NCBI GenBank assembly: GCA_964007475.1
Contig: OZ023273.1
Coordinates: 105,398,485-105,462,484 of the forward strand
DNA from: Hybos culiciformis
Taxonomy: Eukaryota; Arthropoda; Insecta; Diptera; Hybotidae
Length of the DNA stretch: 64,000 nucleotides
Direction: 5' to 3'
A program made the translations under genes and the position numbers. Shown in pieces: positions 35,827 to 51,604 of the stretch. Position 1 is the first letter of the stretch, and each line of letters starts with the position of its first letter. The notes beneath the pieces were generated by a model. It saw nothing but the letters and a program-made list of their open reading frames with translations, did not search any database and was not told the origin of the DNA.

Positions 35827-36225
35827 TAAAAATCTCAATAATATATTCTGAATGTTAGAAGAAAAAAAATTATCTATCTTATGTTTGTGTTTATGTAAAT
35901 GATAAATAAATTAATATAATTATTGACAACTGTAATGTCTATCAGTAAATCGAGTTGTGCAATAAATAAATTAATCTCAAACTTAGACTATTTTGTTGTA
36001 AATCCATTCTTCATTGTTATTTACAAACTATGGTATATGTATATTAGAGAGCCTACAATTTTTACGAAAGTTTATATTTTATTAGAAGCATAAGACAATT
36101 ACGATGAATTTATAAAATAAATTTTGCATAATATAAGATATATTCTTAAAACGCTAAGAATAAGTTATACATAAGTTAATCGTAATTTAGGAATAAAATA
36201 TACATAAGTTAGGAATAAGTTAAAC
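35827..36225 (+). repeat. Duplicated segment, copy 2
   Basis: Homologous to 33039-33457 in the same orientation, with scattered substitutions and indels. It lacks the expanded TTCATTATTATT run present in copy 1 and ends with a doubled ATAAGTTAGGAATAAGTTA. The level of divergence suggests an old event. Confidence 0.8.
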
Positions 36226-39200
36226 AAAAGTAACACTTTTGTGAAAACTTTTCCCACAGTTGGTGTTAAAAAAAAATTAAATTTTTTTCATTTTAGTCGT
36301 AATCCACTAATAATTTTAATATAAATATATTTTATTGTTGAATATTGACATATATAATATGTATAAGAACAGAAAAAAAAATTAATTATTATGAATTTTT
36401 TATCCTCAAGTTGAAATACTATGAAAATCTTAATTTATTATTCATTATATACAAATTTCACCTTCCACTATTTCACTTCATTAAAAATTCTCATTTACAA
36501 TTTTTCTTATTTTTTCTTTTAGCCTTATTCTTTGAATGTACATATTGTATATTATAATATATATAGTGTTCTTTTTTTTTTTTTTTGATATTTTAAGAAA
36601 GAAGGAAAATCAGGAAATCAGAATTATAAAGTAATGAGAAAATTATGATAATGCTGTATAATTTAGATTACGGTCTAAAATTTAATGCAAAGAGATATAT
36701 TTTCTCATTAAAAATTTAAATTTATATTTCCAGTTGAATTAAAATATTCATCGATTAAAATGAGTATCTATTTTTGCGGTGGAATAGTGATAATACGATA
36801 AAACTGATTTTGATTATTTATGGAAAAACTTAATTTAATTTTTTTTTTTTTTTAAATTGAAAAATATTTATAATATAGAATTGATAATATATATATATTT
36901 TTTAATACCTTTATTCATCCATTAAGTTGGATTTTAGATAATAATTTAAAACTGTATAATGATTTTCAACTGTCAAAGCATAAGCCGTTTTTCATTTCAA
37001 CGTAAAATTTTAAAATTATTATTTTAAATCAAACTTAATGAATACACGAAGGCATTAAAATAATATTATAATTTTTTTTTCAATTTTGAATTAAGTTTTT
37101 CCACATAATCTATCACCATTTTAGTGAATTAAGCTTTCAATATTTTTCAATTGCATTTTATTTATTTTTAATATAACTACATATTACAAAATGATAATAT
37201 TATTATTACAATTTCTTACGCCACTATCTTATTATGCTAGCTATTGAAAAATTTCATTAAAAATACTATTTCAAAGTAAAGTCTAAATGATGCTTAATCA
37301 GCAATCGAAAATTTCCATAACTTCTATTCCTGTTTACTGAAATTTTTTTATTAAATATTGGTCAGCAACTATTTTAAAATTTTTTTCAAACTATCAAATT
37401 GTCAAGCTTTGCTGACTTTTTTTCTAATGTTAAAAATCTAATCTTGAATGAAATTAAAAATATACTATTCATAGCCCAGATTGACCAATATTTTTATTCT
37501 AAGAACTAGCTGTGATTGGAAATTTCAATTAAATGATAATTGTGTGAAAGTTACTCAAAATATAATATACAACGTCCTAAAAAAATTTATATCTTGTGAA
37601 TTTTAAGCATACTTCATTTATTTTTTTTCTCCCAGAAGCCATAAAACAAGTAACAAAAAAAATAAAATAAAAAAAAATAAATAATAAAAAATCTGAATTA
37701 ATTTTTGTCACGTAGGAACTTTTTGTTCTAAAATAAAGGTACAAAAAACTTTTTTTTAAAATTAACAAAATCTAATAAAAAAGTAGAAGGACATCATCAT
37801 CTTATAAAAATAAAGGATGATAATAATTTTGTATGCAATCTCAGTGCTCAAATTTGACAAAAAAAAAAAAAAAACTAGAAAACTAAAGTCAGCTTCGCAA
37901 ACAATTTTTGGCAAAAATAAAAATAGATTAAATTTAGATTGAGTTTTTAATTTTCTTTCGAATATTTATTTACTTTGACATTTAAAGAAAAACTGGATAT
38001 GTCAGTCACTTTTTAAGTAATTTATTTTTCTTGTTTTTATTTTAAGAAGAAAAAAAATTAAGAAAAATAAAGCAGCATTAATTATAAAAATATTGGACAT
38101 AAAATTTTAAGAAAGTTTACAAAAAACTTATTCATTAATTTATACAAACAATTTTTCAGATCATTTTCACTTTGTCTCTATAGTTGGGTGTTAAATATTT
38201 ATCTTTCATGACATAAATATAAATAAAAATAAACTTCTACTAAGATAACATGAAAGAAATTGAAGTTCTAAAACCATAATTCAACTTAGAAATATTTCCA
38301 AATCTCTATACATATTGACATACATATTGACAGCGAAGTCAAGTTTTGAATATTATATAAAGTTTTCTTAAGACTTAAATATAAAAGTAAACTTTTGACT
38401 TCCAGATGTATGTTTTTTTTTAAGTGGAAACAATAATTTATTTATTTGTTTATGCATAGCTAGTTACCTAGAAGGATGTTTAATTTTGAAATATTAAAAT
38501 TTTCAAACCAATCATACATAGAAGTTTAATAATAAAGAATAAATCTCCTCCCTTATAATATTTGATGATTCTAGGTATTTTATATTCCTAATGACGACAT
38601 ATTATACAATTGAGTTTGAAAATGATAATAAATTTGAAAAAAGAAAAATATACATATATACGATTTGAAAGAAAATTCTATTCAATCTTGATCTATTATT
38701 TTAGTTTCTTTTTACTATTTATCATATCTATAATATAAATGTGAATAGAATGAATGATTGGGAAATTCAAGTAACTTTCATTTATTCAATGGATAAAACA
38801 ATGTATAAGGATAAGGTCAATCATATCCCATAGAGATTTTATTAGAATTTCAAAATTAACTTCATGAATTTGAAGAAAAAATCTCACCAGGAATTTAATT
38901 TTATTTTTTTTTTGTTCTCTGTCATGAGTTTTCCTTTTTTATTTTCATTTTTTTTTTTTTTGTTAAAGTTTTTAAAACATACACAGGATGATAAGAGAAA
39001 ATGTATGGTGATGTTGTTATTTTAACTTTAAAATAAAGGTTCAGGATTTTTTTTTTTATTGTTTTGTACTTAAAATGTCTTAAATTTAGGACTATTACAT
39101 TATTATCTGTATACTACCTACTGTGGATTTAAAATAAGTAGGTGTGTTCAAAAAAGGATTAGTTTTTTTTTCATCAATCTAAAATAAAGTAAATTTTATT

Positions 39201-42200
39201 TCCACTTCAGATATTAGTTTCAGTCTAAATACAAAAGATCATTAATTTAAAATTTTTGTATTAAAACAATAAAAGTGTAAAATTCTAATATGGTGAAAGA
39301 ATTTTGAAAGGTGCGTGCTTTAATTTAAATTTTCAATAAAAAATGTCCAAATCCTTAAAATATCGGTTTTATATTACGTCCAATTAAAAATATAATTTTA
39401 GATATTAATATTTTTTCAACTTTTTTATATCAAATATTTACAAATTATTTATATGAAAAAAAAAATTTATTTTACTTAAGTTTGCTTGAAACTTTTTTTC
39501 CCATTTTACATAATATTTATCTTAACTTTATAGCTTCCTGTTAGGAATAAAAACAATATTTTGTAATACACAATAATGTCTGAGAAAATAAAAAAAAAAT
39601 AAAAATAAAATCAATTTTGTGCCAATTTTAAATGAGATTTTATTTTCATTTCAAAAATAAAAAGTAAATAATTACTTTCCGGAAGGAAAATTGGCACAAA
39701 ATGAATGTTTTACCTTCAGAATATGTATAAGGGACATTAAATGAAAATATGTTCTGAATTTGGTCCAAATAACTAAGATCGTTTGGAACGACAATAAAAA
39801 TTGTTTTTTTTTTTGCCTTTAAGTTGGAATGTTTCATTATTATTTATTTATTTTTTTTTTAATGAAGTTTCGGTATTTAAGGTTCACTTGAGTGGATTTT
39901 TAATTTTTTACATAAATTAGAAATTCCCACGCTCGGTCGGATTTGCATTTTCGACACACATTATTAAATTTTGGAAAACGTTGATAGAAGTTAGGCGTGC
40001 GTTTAACAAACTCCAAAAATATATTAATTAGTTAGGAGGAGTTCCTTAAAAAAATTGGTTCTTTATTGCAAGATATAATTTTTTTTTCTATAATTTAGAA
40101 CTTTTTTTTTGAAAAATCCAAAAATTATTTTAAACGAAAAAAAAAACTACTATCATTAAAAACTTTTCATCCTGTGGAAGAGAGAAATAATTTTCCTGGG
40201 GAATACCCGCCAGTTTATAATTATGCAAGTACACACATATATAGTTTAATGAGAAATAAAAATAAGTTATTATGGTTTTTTTATGGGTTGGCAAAGTTTA
40301 ATTCCTATATGACATTATTATTATTTTTTCTAAATTTGTTATATTTGCTATTAAAAGTTTGATGCATTTGAGCCAAATTCTATGAACCATTTATTATGAA
40401 AATCGCCCGCATTAAGTATATGTAAACTTTTCAAAGATAAGCCTTTAAATTTTTATTTAGGAAAAAAAAAAATTCATTCATAAATATTGCCTGTGTTTAC
40501 TATTATGGGAAGTCATGAAGAAAAATGAAAGAAAAATATTTACAAATTTTTCTGTTTTTTAATTTTTTTTATTACAAATCTTTGGCAACCGTAGTGGTAT
40601 AGTACAATTTTTTTTTTGTATGTTTTACAACTAGTTTTCCTTATTTTTTTTTATTTGTGGAGAGAAAATTTCCCTTTGCACAGTAAGAGTTCTGGGTTAT
40701 ATTATTAATCATCAAATCCATGTTGTCCAAATATGCTTAAAAAAGAAAAAAAAAATTGTAATACCATCATTTTATGGTTATTCAAAAGAATTTTTCGTTC
40801 AAATTAGAGTAAATATTGAATTGCTTTATCTTTAATTTAAATAACATGAATTGTTATTTATTTTTTTTCTTCTTTAACAGAAAATTAAGTTTTTGGTTTT
40901 TTTTTTGCATGAAAAATGTATTTAAGCCTTAAAGGATATTTGAAATAAAAAACAAAAAAAAAAATTTATATATACATACCTACATATTTAGTAAGTTTAT
41001 GTTTTTTTTTTTATTTATTTTTTTTTTTTGTGTGAGAAATGTAATTAAATTATTTTTTATGAAAGAAATTATGATTTCATACCTTTTTTAAAACAACAGA
41101 AAAAAAGGGTTAAATGACTTTTACAGCAAAAAAAAAAAAAAAAAGAAGAAAAGCGAAAAAAAAAAAACAAAACTGAAATTAAAGAATTACCTTAAATATA
41201 TAAATAACCCTTTTGCTTTGAAAATTATATTTTTTATGTAGAATTAAATTAAGATTTAATAAAAGCATTAAGTTTTTCAACAAAAAAAAAAATGAAAATA
41301 TAAATAAATAAAAAGATTTTGTTAAAATTAAACTACTTAATTCTTGTGTAATTTTCACTTTGGGTCTGTTTTACATCCTCCGCAATAAAGTATAATTTTA
41401 TAATAAAAATATTTTCATATGGCAATATGAAGAAATGTTGTGCGCTTGACACTTTCAAAAGCTAAAGATAATTAACAATTCATTTAATTAAAATTTTGTT
41501 ATTTTTTTTATTATTATTTTTGCAGGACACACAATTACGTTAAAATCAATGAAAGATTTCATATTCATTAATTATTATGTTGAATGCATATAATTGTGTC
41601 GTTTTATCGTATAGTTAATTAGTTTTTGGGATTGGTTCGGACTTTACAGAGGTTGTTTGGTAATTTGTTTTGCTTTCTCTCATTAGCACCTAATAAAATG
41701 CTAATCTTTTTATTGGGTACATAACTATACTTTCAAATTTAAATTAAAACTACACACATCCTGTACTGCAAATGTTAAGAATCAGTATTCCTTATTAGAT
41801 TGATGTTTGCTTTGGATATGAATAATTTCATATCTTAAAAGCTTAAAACTATAAAATCAAAAATAATTAAAATTTAATGAATTTAATAAATTTTAAATTG
41901 AAATTGAATATATTAGAGAATACCAAAACAAAAATGTGAGAACCACTAATTTATTTAAATAATACGAATATCATACGCTTCTTTGTTTCTAACATTTATA
42001 AATTATTATTTAGTTGAAATATTTTTTGTTTTTTTTTTCGCTCCTATTTTATAGAAACAAAAATATCATATACAATTTCTATATATAAAAAATTATGACT
42101 ATTTAATTTTTCAGAATTTATGACAATGTGGAAAAGTTGATGAATTCCTTCAACTATAAACATATTTTAAATTTCAACATATGGTTTAATGATTTTCAAA

Positions 42201-45200
42201 TAAAAAAAAAATATATATATTTTTACTATAGGTATACCAGGAAATTTCTAAATTTTCTTTCATTCATAAAAAGTAAAATATATAACAACATAAAATATCT
42301 ACAATATATAAGTTTTTGCAATGCATATTATATGTATATATATATATTTTATATAAACTACGATGAAATACCTAAAATTTTATAAATTTTATGAAATAAT
42401 AATGTTAAAATTTATTCATAAAGAGGTATCTCTATCTGTCTTTTAAAAAAGCTAGTTCATAAATATGAAAATAAATAGAAAATAATGTGGATTTTCCTTA
42501 AACTTTTCTGTATAGTTATCTATATATTAAGAACTATAATATTAATTTTGAGTTTTAATATTTTATATATAATTTTTACATATGTTTACTCTATGCATAT
42601 GTATGTATAATGAAAATTATCGGATATGATGCATGGGTACAATTGCATCCCAAGTGACTGTATAAATTCTATGTAAGAAATTTCAAAGAATTGCATTTGT
42701 GCCAATTTTTACACATTGCCATAAAATGTATAACTATTAATAGTTCTCAAAAAAAAAATAAACTTATAAATATTTATTTTGTTTTTATTAGAGTTATATT
42801 AGATGCACTATTATTATACATATTCATTGTGCTTAACAACATTTTTGATTAAAAATAAGCAACAGAAATTTTATTGTCAAAAACTAATTACATATATATT
42901 ATTTACATTTATAATGTTAAATTTAAAAATAACAAAAGCATCATAAGAACATATTTTTATTTTAATTGCAGCATAGAAGGAGATAATTTTTACGCATAAA
43001 TTATTTTTTTCCATCATTTCAGAGCTGAAAAAAAAGTTCAATTTAATGATAGTTATAGTTTAGCTCGGTATAGCTCCTAGAGGAGACATAAAATGTATTA
43101 TTTAATATCAAATGTTCAAAAAATTTAATAGTTTTAAATTAGTATCTTGGTAATAGTAAATAAATCGTACAGCATATGAGTCTTAAGGATATGCTCCTTT
43201 TTTAAAGAAATAAGTGTAAAAAGTTTTTGACTTAACATTTATATCAATTTTTCTCATTTTTGTTTTAAAAAATTGGAATTATTTTTAGCTACATGCTAGT
43301 TGAAGCTACATGAACATGACAGTTTCAATTCCGACATTTGAAATTGCAAATAAAATGCTAATAAAAAAAGAATAAAATATCGAATCAAATAGGGTTTTGT
43401 AATAAATTAAATTTTCCCCTAAGCCTAAGTAATTAGTTAAATTCTAATATAGTTGTAAAGATCATTAATGTAAATCTTCTTAATTAATAAGCTCAAAAAT
43501 GTATAACATATAAGTACATCAAGTTACTGAATAAATATTTTATTGAATTGAAAAAAATATCGAACTTTACAATATTTTAATCTATGATATAAATCAGTTC
43601 TTCAAACTCTAAGCTAATTAATTACCGAATATATAGAAAAATAATTTAGTTTTATTTTTATTTTCAGTTTAATTTAATTTGAAATTTTTTCGAACAGAAA
43701 ATTAAATTTCTCATTAAATCTAAAAACATTATCTATGTTTTTTAAAAGAATTTTCTATTTCCTTAAAAAAACAAAAATGTTTTTTCTCTCTAGGATTTAA
43801 CGCAAAAAGCTTACTTGAAATTGAACTTTTTTTCAAATTAACTTAATAAAAGAAAATAATTTTTAAAAACTTAAGCATAGTAAATCTTATTCCTTTTAGA
43901 AGAATAAGAAAAACAAAATTCCAAATCAGTTAAAAAAAGGATACAAAAGTTAAACATATATCCTTTCTTTTTTTTTTTTTTTAACAAAAATTGTTTTAAA
44001 AAAATTTTCAAAATATTTTTCAATATACATATGTGAAATATACATTTAATTTTATTGGTACATCATACCCATACTTTCATCATATGAAAATCTATCATCA
44101 TAAAATTACTTTGAGCAAAAAAAAAAATGAAAAAAAAAAATAATAAGGAATAAAAAACTTTATTCTTAATGCCTGACTTATTTCATCTTTCGGATCAAAA
44201 GATAAAGATTTTTTTATTTAATTAACCGGAAATTTTTTGAGATTCTCATTTTCTATATATCTTTGATTTAAGACAGCAAATTTTTAAGAAAAATTATGCA
44301 ATTTTGGAATAGATTTTTTTTTTGGAGGGAACGTGTGCATATTTAAAAAATTTTCTATGTAATATAATATAGATGAATGAGAATGTTTGATATATATAAA
44401 ATTTCGAACTTAACAGTCGAATAAATGAATTATTGATAACAGGTATCGGAGTTAAAAAATTGTTTTTGGATAAGTGAAATTCATTAAATATTTTTATCAA
44501 ACTAATAATTTGTATAATCTGATAATGCACTTTTATTAAATAATTTAAAAAGAATTGAATGTTTGAAACATAAAATTTTATTTCCCTAAATCTTTTGTTG
44601 TATCTAAATAAAAATATTTTAATTATATACATTTTATAAAATCCTGCATTATTGCATTATGAATTTTCTATAATAGTATATACTATCAACTATGTATAGG
44701 AATTTTAAAATATTATTATTTGCTATATTTAAAAATATATGATATTAAATAAAGAAACAGCAATAAATTTTGATTTATTATTTATTTAATTTAATTTATT
44801 ATTTCCGATTTCTCAAATTCTCAATAAATAAATAAATATATATTGCCTTAAAAAATATAATAAATAATTTTAGGCATAATATTGTACATTTAAAAGACAA
44901 AATTTTATAATAAAGACTGCTATTATTTTATAATGATTTTGAATTATAAATATTAAATATAATATAATATTATGTTCTTTTAGGTCTGGGTACACAAGAA
45001 CTGAGAACAACTCTAAAATTAATTTATTTGTTAATAATTTCATTTATCATTTTGGGTGCTTAAAATAACAAAATTGACGTCTTAACATATTATTATACTA
45101 CTCACACACACACAAATATAAATATTGAACTCTTCCTTTTATCCGATTTAATTATCTGCTTCTACAAAAGAGTATATAATAAATAAATTACTTCAGAATT

Positions 45201-48200
45201 GAAGTGGCATTTATAACCAAAACAAATTTGATTAAAGAGAAAATTTGTGTAAAAAAAAATTGTTTTTTTTTGGGTTCTTTATTTTTATCTTAACATCTCT
45301 ATATACACACATATGATATGTATATTGTTCTGTTATATTTTCCTATAAATAAAATTTATTACACATTTTCTCACATTCCTTTCTTATACATTCGTTATAT
45401 ATAATTTTATTTGAAAGGATATTATTATTTTAATAATAAAATATATAAATTTCATATTTTTTTATTTTATTTTTGTACATTATTATGGGTAGTATTCTAT
45501 ATACTTTTATACTTCCATGATCACATGTATGTAATAATAACCCAAAAGTGTAGAAGTATCAAAGATAATAAAAAATAATTGTTATTGATTGATAATAAAA
45601 ATCAAATCAAATGCAATGTTTTACAGATAATTTAATTCTCAAAATAAGGTTAAATTTTTATTCGTGTCCTTTTTGTTTTTTTTTTTTTTTTGTTTTCCTT
45701 TCAGGTTAAGAGGAGAACATTATGATAAAAAAAATAATAAAAAGAAAATATTGTTCTCGATAAATGAATGAAAATTTGTAGAGTTTGAAATGTATGTATA
45801 TTATTATTATTATTATTATTTTCAAAAATAATGGTTTTTAATTTTGTTTTTTATTTTTTAAGTTTATTTTATGATTTCCATGTTTTAGATTTAGATAATA
45901 AAAATATCACAAATTTTAAAAGAGATTGGCTTAAAGAACTTTATTATCTAAATATCTAAATTATTATATCTTATTTTGAAATGAAAAGTTCGTGATAAGT
46001 TTTTGGTGAATTTTAGTATCTTTGAATTGTGTTAAATTTCTGAAGTTTCAAATCTTAAAGTAAAGTTTGACAGGCTTAGACTTTTAAATTTTCTTAAAAA
46101 TTGAGTATTTTTTAAAGAAAATAATTAAAAAAGTAAAAAACTAACTAAAGAAATATGTATCGTTCAAAATTTTAATTGTGCAAAGACTGAATTAAAGTTA
46201 ATTGAGCAATGCAATTGAATAAACTAAAATTTCTTTCATCATGTATATAGTACGATGAAAATTTACTAAACGATGAATTTTGTTTTATGTTTACACACAT
46301 TGTACTAAAATCAATATAGGTACCTACCTAAATTACAACAAAAACCTTCTATAAACCAAACTTTATAATCAATATTCCTTATCCTTTATATATTTTTTAA
46401 GTTGTTACAGGTATACTTGTGTATTTTATTGAATAGGTACTATATGAATTTTTGTTAGTGTCTCAATTATGTATCATTTTCTTTTAACCATAATATTGTT
46501 ATATACAATGTAGGTATATTTGTATATACACATAATGTTGAAAGTAAGTCGTATATGTAAAGTAAGTATATAAAGTAAATAATGTTTTTGATGACAAAGT
46601 TATTATTAATAATAATATTTAAGTATAGATCTTTTTGATACAAATTGCTACTGAGAAGTGAAAAATACATAAGATTGGTTTTTCTGTTTATATTTTTAGG
46701 GAAAACAATTTTCCATTTCATTGGTTTCTATTTTATGACAAATTTTTGAATTTTTCTATCAAATTTTCAATGAAATTAAATATTTTATCACATGGAGTTT
46801 TGTTTTAATATATGATGCATGAAAATCAGAATATCAACGGAATCACTTTACTAATTTTTTTTTTTGTTTTTGTGAATTTAGAAAATAATGTAATTATATT
46901 TAAAAGGATATTTCAGAAGATAAAGCATTATTTAAAAATAAAAGAATAAAAAAGATGAATTTTCGAAGATAATCGTCATATACGTAGTAGTAGTTAGGTA
47001 ATTAAAAATTATTTTGATTTTTGTCAGGCCACTAGCATTATGAATTTTAAAAGAAAGACTTTTTGCTATAGTGCATAGCTTCAGAGGAAATAAGATACTT
47101 TATTTAATGCTGCTTGAATAGCCATCATATGCTTCGTATGATGCATCATGATTTGTATATGCGAAAAAAAATCATCCCTTATATTGTGTGTTAAACATGA
47201 AGTTCTGTCAATTAAAAGTTCCATATACTAAAGCATATTAATATTAAAATGATAAGATTTCAAATATTATGTGTTAAATTAAATGGTCATTAATTTTGTC
47301 ATATTTTGAAGTGATAAAAATCATTTCATTTCATTTTCTATTTTGGGATTTGATTGTCATTTTCATTTCATTTTTAATTGCAATTTTGTATCAGAATGAT
47401 AGTCATATATAGAGAAATGGCAATATGAAAATTATTTTTTTTTACATAATTTTAAATTTTCACTGCAAATTTTCTGTTCGAAGAAAAAACATAAAAATGT
47501 CTATAGAGATGATAAAGCTAAAAGTTATTTGTTATGCTGGATTAAAATTTTCTTTTTTGGAACTACAATTTTTTGTAACTTTATTAAAAATTTTATTACA
47601 GTGTGAATAGATTTTGAAGATTTTTAATTTTTTTTTTTTTCAAATACTCTTTATACCATTTTTCAGTGATTTTTCACTATTCTACATTTGTGACGTACTC
47701 TGCAGAAAAAGGGTTTGGAATATAAGAGCAGCTCATTATTTCGTTAAGAACGGTAAAAAATAAAATAAGCCAAAAAACAAGGCCACACCTTCTTGATTAA
47801 ATACCCAAAATATCTTCAGCATGCTTTATTTTTTTTGCTATACTGTCCCCATATTCATTTTTATCTATATTTTAACGTCATCTTCGTTTGTCAAACCTAT
47901 ATCTTTTAATATATTATATTATATGTCAAAATTTTTAACATTGTTAAAAAGAAATTCTTATCATCACAAAGGATGAATTTGACCTAATATTTTGAATTAA
48001 AATGGGGAAAAAAAAAAAAAATTTTCGATGGAAAAAAAATTTATATATTTATTACATATACATATATTTAACATTATAAGCTTAGGATCAAAATCTCAAG
48101 GCATTTTACTATCTTCTAAACGAAATTTTACCATGGAAGAAAATTCATTTTCAAAATAACATGAAAATTCCTTTAATATCTGAATAGTTTAAAATTTTTC

Positions 48201-51200
48201 TTTAAATTTATAAAGAAATTCTATTAAATTTTAGGCTTTTGAATCATTTCATAAAGGGCTTGAGAAGATGGATATAATGTTTTGGCGTCAATTTTAAAGT
48301 TTAATAAAGAGTGTAATAACATAATTTTCTTTTTATTCAGTAACTGTGTTAGACTGTTAGAAAAATTTAAAATAGGTACATAGTCCTGCAAGAGAATATA
48401 TTTGGGATCTTCATATGTAGCTCATTAAACTTTAATAGCAACTAATAAACTTACGTGTTTGTGTAAGCAATTCAACATAAGACTGTCAAAATTAAAAAAA
48501 ACAATGCAGAAAGCCTTAAAAGATTGACGGTTTGTTGCTGATATCATTTTTGTTTTTCACAATTATTTATAATTATATTTTCATTAAGAAATTTATATAT
48601 ATATTTTTTCTTTATTATCTTTTGAGATAATTTAATTAAATAAACTATAGCGCGCTTCTTTTAAAAAAAATATAATTGAAAATTCTCAACTTAACATGCA
48701 TAAAAAGCAAAAGCAGAAAAATAATAAGAAAAAACAAAAAAAAAAAACAAGAAACTGGCATAAAATATATACTACTAACGTAATTTAAAAAATAACATAA
48801 TTTTACATGTTTTACAACATTATAACAGAAGATAATTCCGTTTTCACTAACAACGCACGCCTTAAAATATCATAATTGCATATAAAAGTTAAAATTAAAT
48901 ATAATATATTCTTCTTTTTTTCACACAGAAAAAGTAATATTTTATTATATTTGCATAAAATTATAATATAAAAAAATTCTCAGCTTATGGCTCTTTGTGA
49001 TTCTGAAAACAAGTATAGATAAAACTAAACAGTATATATATAAAAATAAAATAAAGAAATTCGATTTTGTTGACATTTATAACAATTGCAATCCTTTGGT
49101 TACACTCTGTAGTAGTAAATCCTTTATGCAAAACTCTTATTGGCGGTTTTGAAACTTAGAATTTAAGTAACATATAACAATATCAACTAATTATAAATAT
49201 AATTAATCTAAATAAAATATAATAAAAACTATAGTGTAAGTTGGTTCTGTAAGAAACGGCTTGAGGTTTAGTTCGGCTTAGTTTAAATGCATTTCAACAA
49301 GAATTAAGTACAAAAGTTTTCATTATATAAGTATGTATATATTTATTTGATGAGTCAAATTGTTGAAAAAATTTGACGTGTACCCGGATATATATTTTTA
49401 TATTTTTAACTTTAACCACAGACGAATAATACTCTTTAAAAGACTAACAAAAGTTAATATTTTTTCTACATTACATTCTAAAAAATACATCAAAAATTTT
49501 ATGTATAAAACTGGCTCCTTTTTCATAGTTTTGAATAAAATAAAATCCACATTTTGTTGAGTCTAAAATGTATTTGTAAGGAACTGACAGATATTCAGAT
49601 AAATCTTATCCATAATTTAGAATCTATTATATGTTTATTTCAATGAGCTTTAAATATGCCTTTAATTCGAAATATATGTTCTCTGTAGGGAAAACTTTTA
49701 TTTGTTTTATTTCCATTGAGATTATACTATTACAGTCAAAATTTTATGTTTGCTTGATTATGAAATAACAAGCATGTACAAGTACATATCTTTTTGATGG
49801 TATTGAAAGATTGCAGGGCAATTGTCTTTATCAAGAATTAGGAATGAAAAAATATATATGTATATTATATTTTATTATTTAAGTTGACAGTGTTGATGAA
49901 AATGCTTACAAACTTTGTTTATGACTTGTATATTATGTATGTGTACATTTTTAAAGTAAATTTTAAAATTTTTTTCCTAACATGGCAATCATTTGCCTCC
50001 TGTGTACTCTTTGCATAATTACAATATATTTGTGTGCTTTCTTTTTCTGGCTGCCAAAAAATTATTATTATTCTGAAAAGTTTTCAAAATATGACTGTGT
50101 GTATGTATATGCAATTTAATAATTTTTAGGTCTTTCTTTTTTAAGTATATATTATGTTATGTGGCTTGAAAATCCTTTAAATTACTATATTTTTTTTTCT
50201 TATCTGAGTTTTTTTTTTTGTTTTTTCTTCAAATTAAATCACTTTAGATACCAAGTACAGTCATTTGCATTGTCATTATCATTTAGAGACTATGGGACCT
50301 TGTAGATAAAAAATAATATTTAAAAATTTGAAATTTTGATATTAAGAATATAATATTTAAGTTGAATAAAAAATAATTTTCATTCAACGACACGTGATGT
50401 GATTTTTGATTAAAAAATATTTTTTAGGTTTTTTTCCTTGCTCACAGTTTTTGTTTCAAAGTTTTATACTTAATATGTAACAGTCAAGAATAATAATTGT
50501 CAAAAAAATAAAAATAAAAAAAAAGATTTATATAAATAAAAGCTCTTAATCTAAGTAGTACAAAAAAAAAAAAACAAAAAAATAGTAGATAATAGTCTCG
50601 CTAATCCGCAGGATTAAGAATTCCGAAAAATGTTAAATTGTTACAAAAATGCTCGCCCGAAATTTTATTGATTCTTCCCTAATGGGTAATGAGATTTCTT
50701 AGTGCTTTCGGAAACCACAATTAAGCAAGCAAATTTTCTATAATGTTACTATGACTATTTATTATTTCAGAAATTATGCAAAACTTTTTTCCTACAGACT
50801 AGTATTTTTTAGTTTTTTTTTCTTTTCATATTAATATCTTTAATTAATTTTGTTTTTGAAAATTATAATAATTCAAAATTCTGGAATTATTAATGTGGCT
50901 GAAAGAAGAAGAAAAAAAAAATAACAATTTAATATTTAAATTTATTTATAAAATTTTTTAAAGCTTGATAGCTAAAAATAAAATAAAAAAATAAAAATTT
51001 ACACAATGGTATAAATTTTTGTGGGTAGCATGACATTTATAATAATATGACCTTTAAACACATTCTGCCAGTGTAATAATAATTGGATTTAGAATATTTT
51101 TTTTACATTGAGTACAAAAACTGTATGAAGTTGAGAAAATGTATAGAAAATAGCGCAAATATGTATATTACTACTTATGTATTTAGAAATTTTTGTGAAC

Positions 51201-51604
51201 GACATTTTGTGGTTTTAACTATGTATATCCTTCAGCTATAAAATTAGCATCATCATACTAATTTGAAAAAAAATAAAAAAATAATAATAATAAATAAATT
51301 GAAGGAAAAGCTTTTGAACTGGAAAAACATATTTTTTTTTTTTTTTCAAAATTGTTCTACTGCGCGCGGTTGATGTGGAATTCAAAACTTATTTAACCTT
51401 ATAATTTTTTTTAAATTTAAAAAACCTATGATAATAAAATATTGCGAGTTTACATTACTGAAAAAATAAATCCTTGCATTAAAATTCTTACATTAAAAAA
51501 ATATTACTTTAAAATTTCTTTAATTTGTTCTAATTTATAATTCAATAATTTCGTGAAAAGACAATATTTAGTTCCAATGTAATGCTGTTTCCTTGGTGAG
51601 TTAA
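36226..51604. other. AT-rich non-coding stretch
   Basis: No gene is supported over about 15 kb. Frames such as 42128-42385 (plus) and 44294-44632 (minus, 112 codons) are F/I/K/L/N/Y-rich and domainless. An ATT trinucleotide run lies at 45801-45822 and a short CA run near 45103-45113. Two very short exon-like windows in the range are discussed under findings. Nothing else stands out from background. Confidence 0.55.

Noticed and set aside
44294..44632. 112-codon minus-strand frame
   Set aside because: Low-complexity I/F/K/N composition with no recognisable motif. Expected by chance at this base composition.
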